Of a DNA stretch of 11,781 nucleotides, positions 11,727 to 11,781 are shown piece by piece. Under the pieces are notes generated by a model, which ran no database searches, was not told the origin of the DNA, and saw only the letters and a program-made list of their open reading frames with translations. Both the position numbers and the translations under genes were made by a program. This DNA is from Anaerolineae bacterium (lineage in GTDB: Bacteria > Chloroflexota > Anaerolineae > J102), in contig WGCR01000077.1 in assembly GCA_015493675.1 (NCBI GenBank), positions 1 to 11,781 on the forward strand, written 5' to 3'. The first letter of the stretch is position 1. Each line of letters starts with the position of its first letter.

Positions 11727-11781
11727 GATCTTTTCTATTATGCGCCAAACTCTCTCGCTTCAGCCATCTGGCACTAGGAGT

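Overview
The window is bacterial chromosomal DNA with tightly packed, GC-leaning genes separated by AT-richer spacers full of hairpins. I see no transposase, integrase, tRNA, rRNA or CRISPR array. The gene repertoire (glycerol and dihydroxyacetone use, a quinone-linked flavoprotein/Fe-S system, LUD-domain lactate proteins, acetolactate synthase) fits a heterotrophic respiring bacterium. The 7-8 nt phased intergenic repeats and gene style remind me of Chloroflexota, but that placement is an impression, not a demonstration.

Left part, minus strand (1-6899, transcribed right to left): a glycerol/dihydroxyacetone catabolic cluster in the order glpF (aquaglyceroporin), dhaK, dhaL (dihydroxyacetone kinase), glpK (glycerol kinase), glpA (FAD glycerol-3-phosphate dehydrogenase) and an sdhB-type Fe-S protein. 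A 246-nt spacer carrying a repeat element follows, then the 5' end of a succinate-dehydrogenase cytochrome b gene (sdhC), cut by the window edge. Glycerol enters by GlpF, is phosphorylated by GlpK and oxidised by GlpA to dihydroxyacetone phosphate. DhaKL feeds free dihydroxyacetone to the same intermediate. The notable point is that GlpA lacks the C-terminal extension of the E. coli enzyme, glpB and glpC are absent, and an SdhB-like protein with a full set of cluster cysteines sits directly downstream. I infer a hybrid GlpA-SdhB-type dehydrogenase.

Middle (6900-7540): a divergent 640-nt spacer with no convincing gene. On the minus strand it holds a good promoter (TTGACA-16-TAAACT), a leader of about 345 nt and a strong intrinsic terminator well upstream of glpF, which suggests an attenuated leader or a small RNA. 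Toward lutB there is a pair of 7-nt direct repeats 11 bp apart.

Right part, plus strand: lutB and lutC overlap by ATGA and have no lutA beside them; LutB is divergent. Just after lutC lies a consensus promoter (TTGACA-17-TATAAT), a 39-residue membrane miniprotein and an intrinsic terminator, forming a compact independent unit. A 395-nt spacer then carries the second copy of the repeat found after sdhB, a terminator-like hairpin and heptamer-phased DNA. Full-length ilvB (acetolactate synthase large subunit) follows, with another heptamer-phased hairpin behind it. The most unusual structural theme is that several intergenic regions are built of 7- or 8-nt phased units, several folding into long hairpins.
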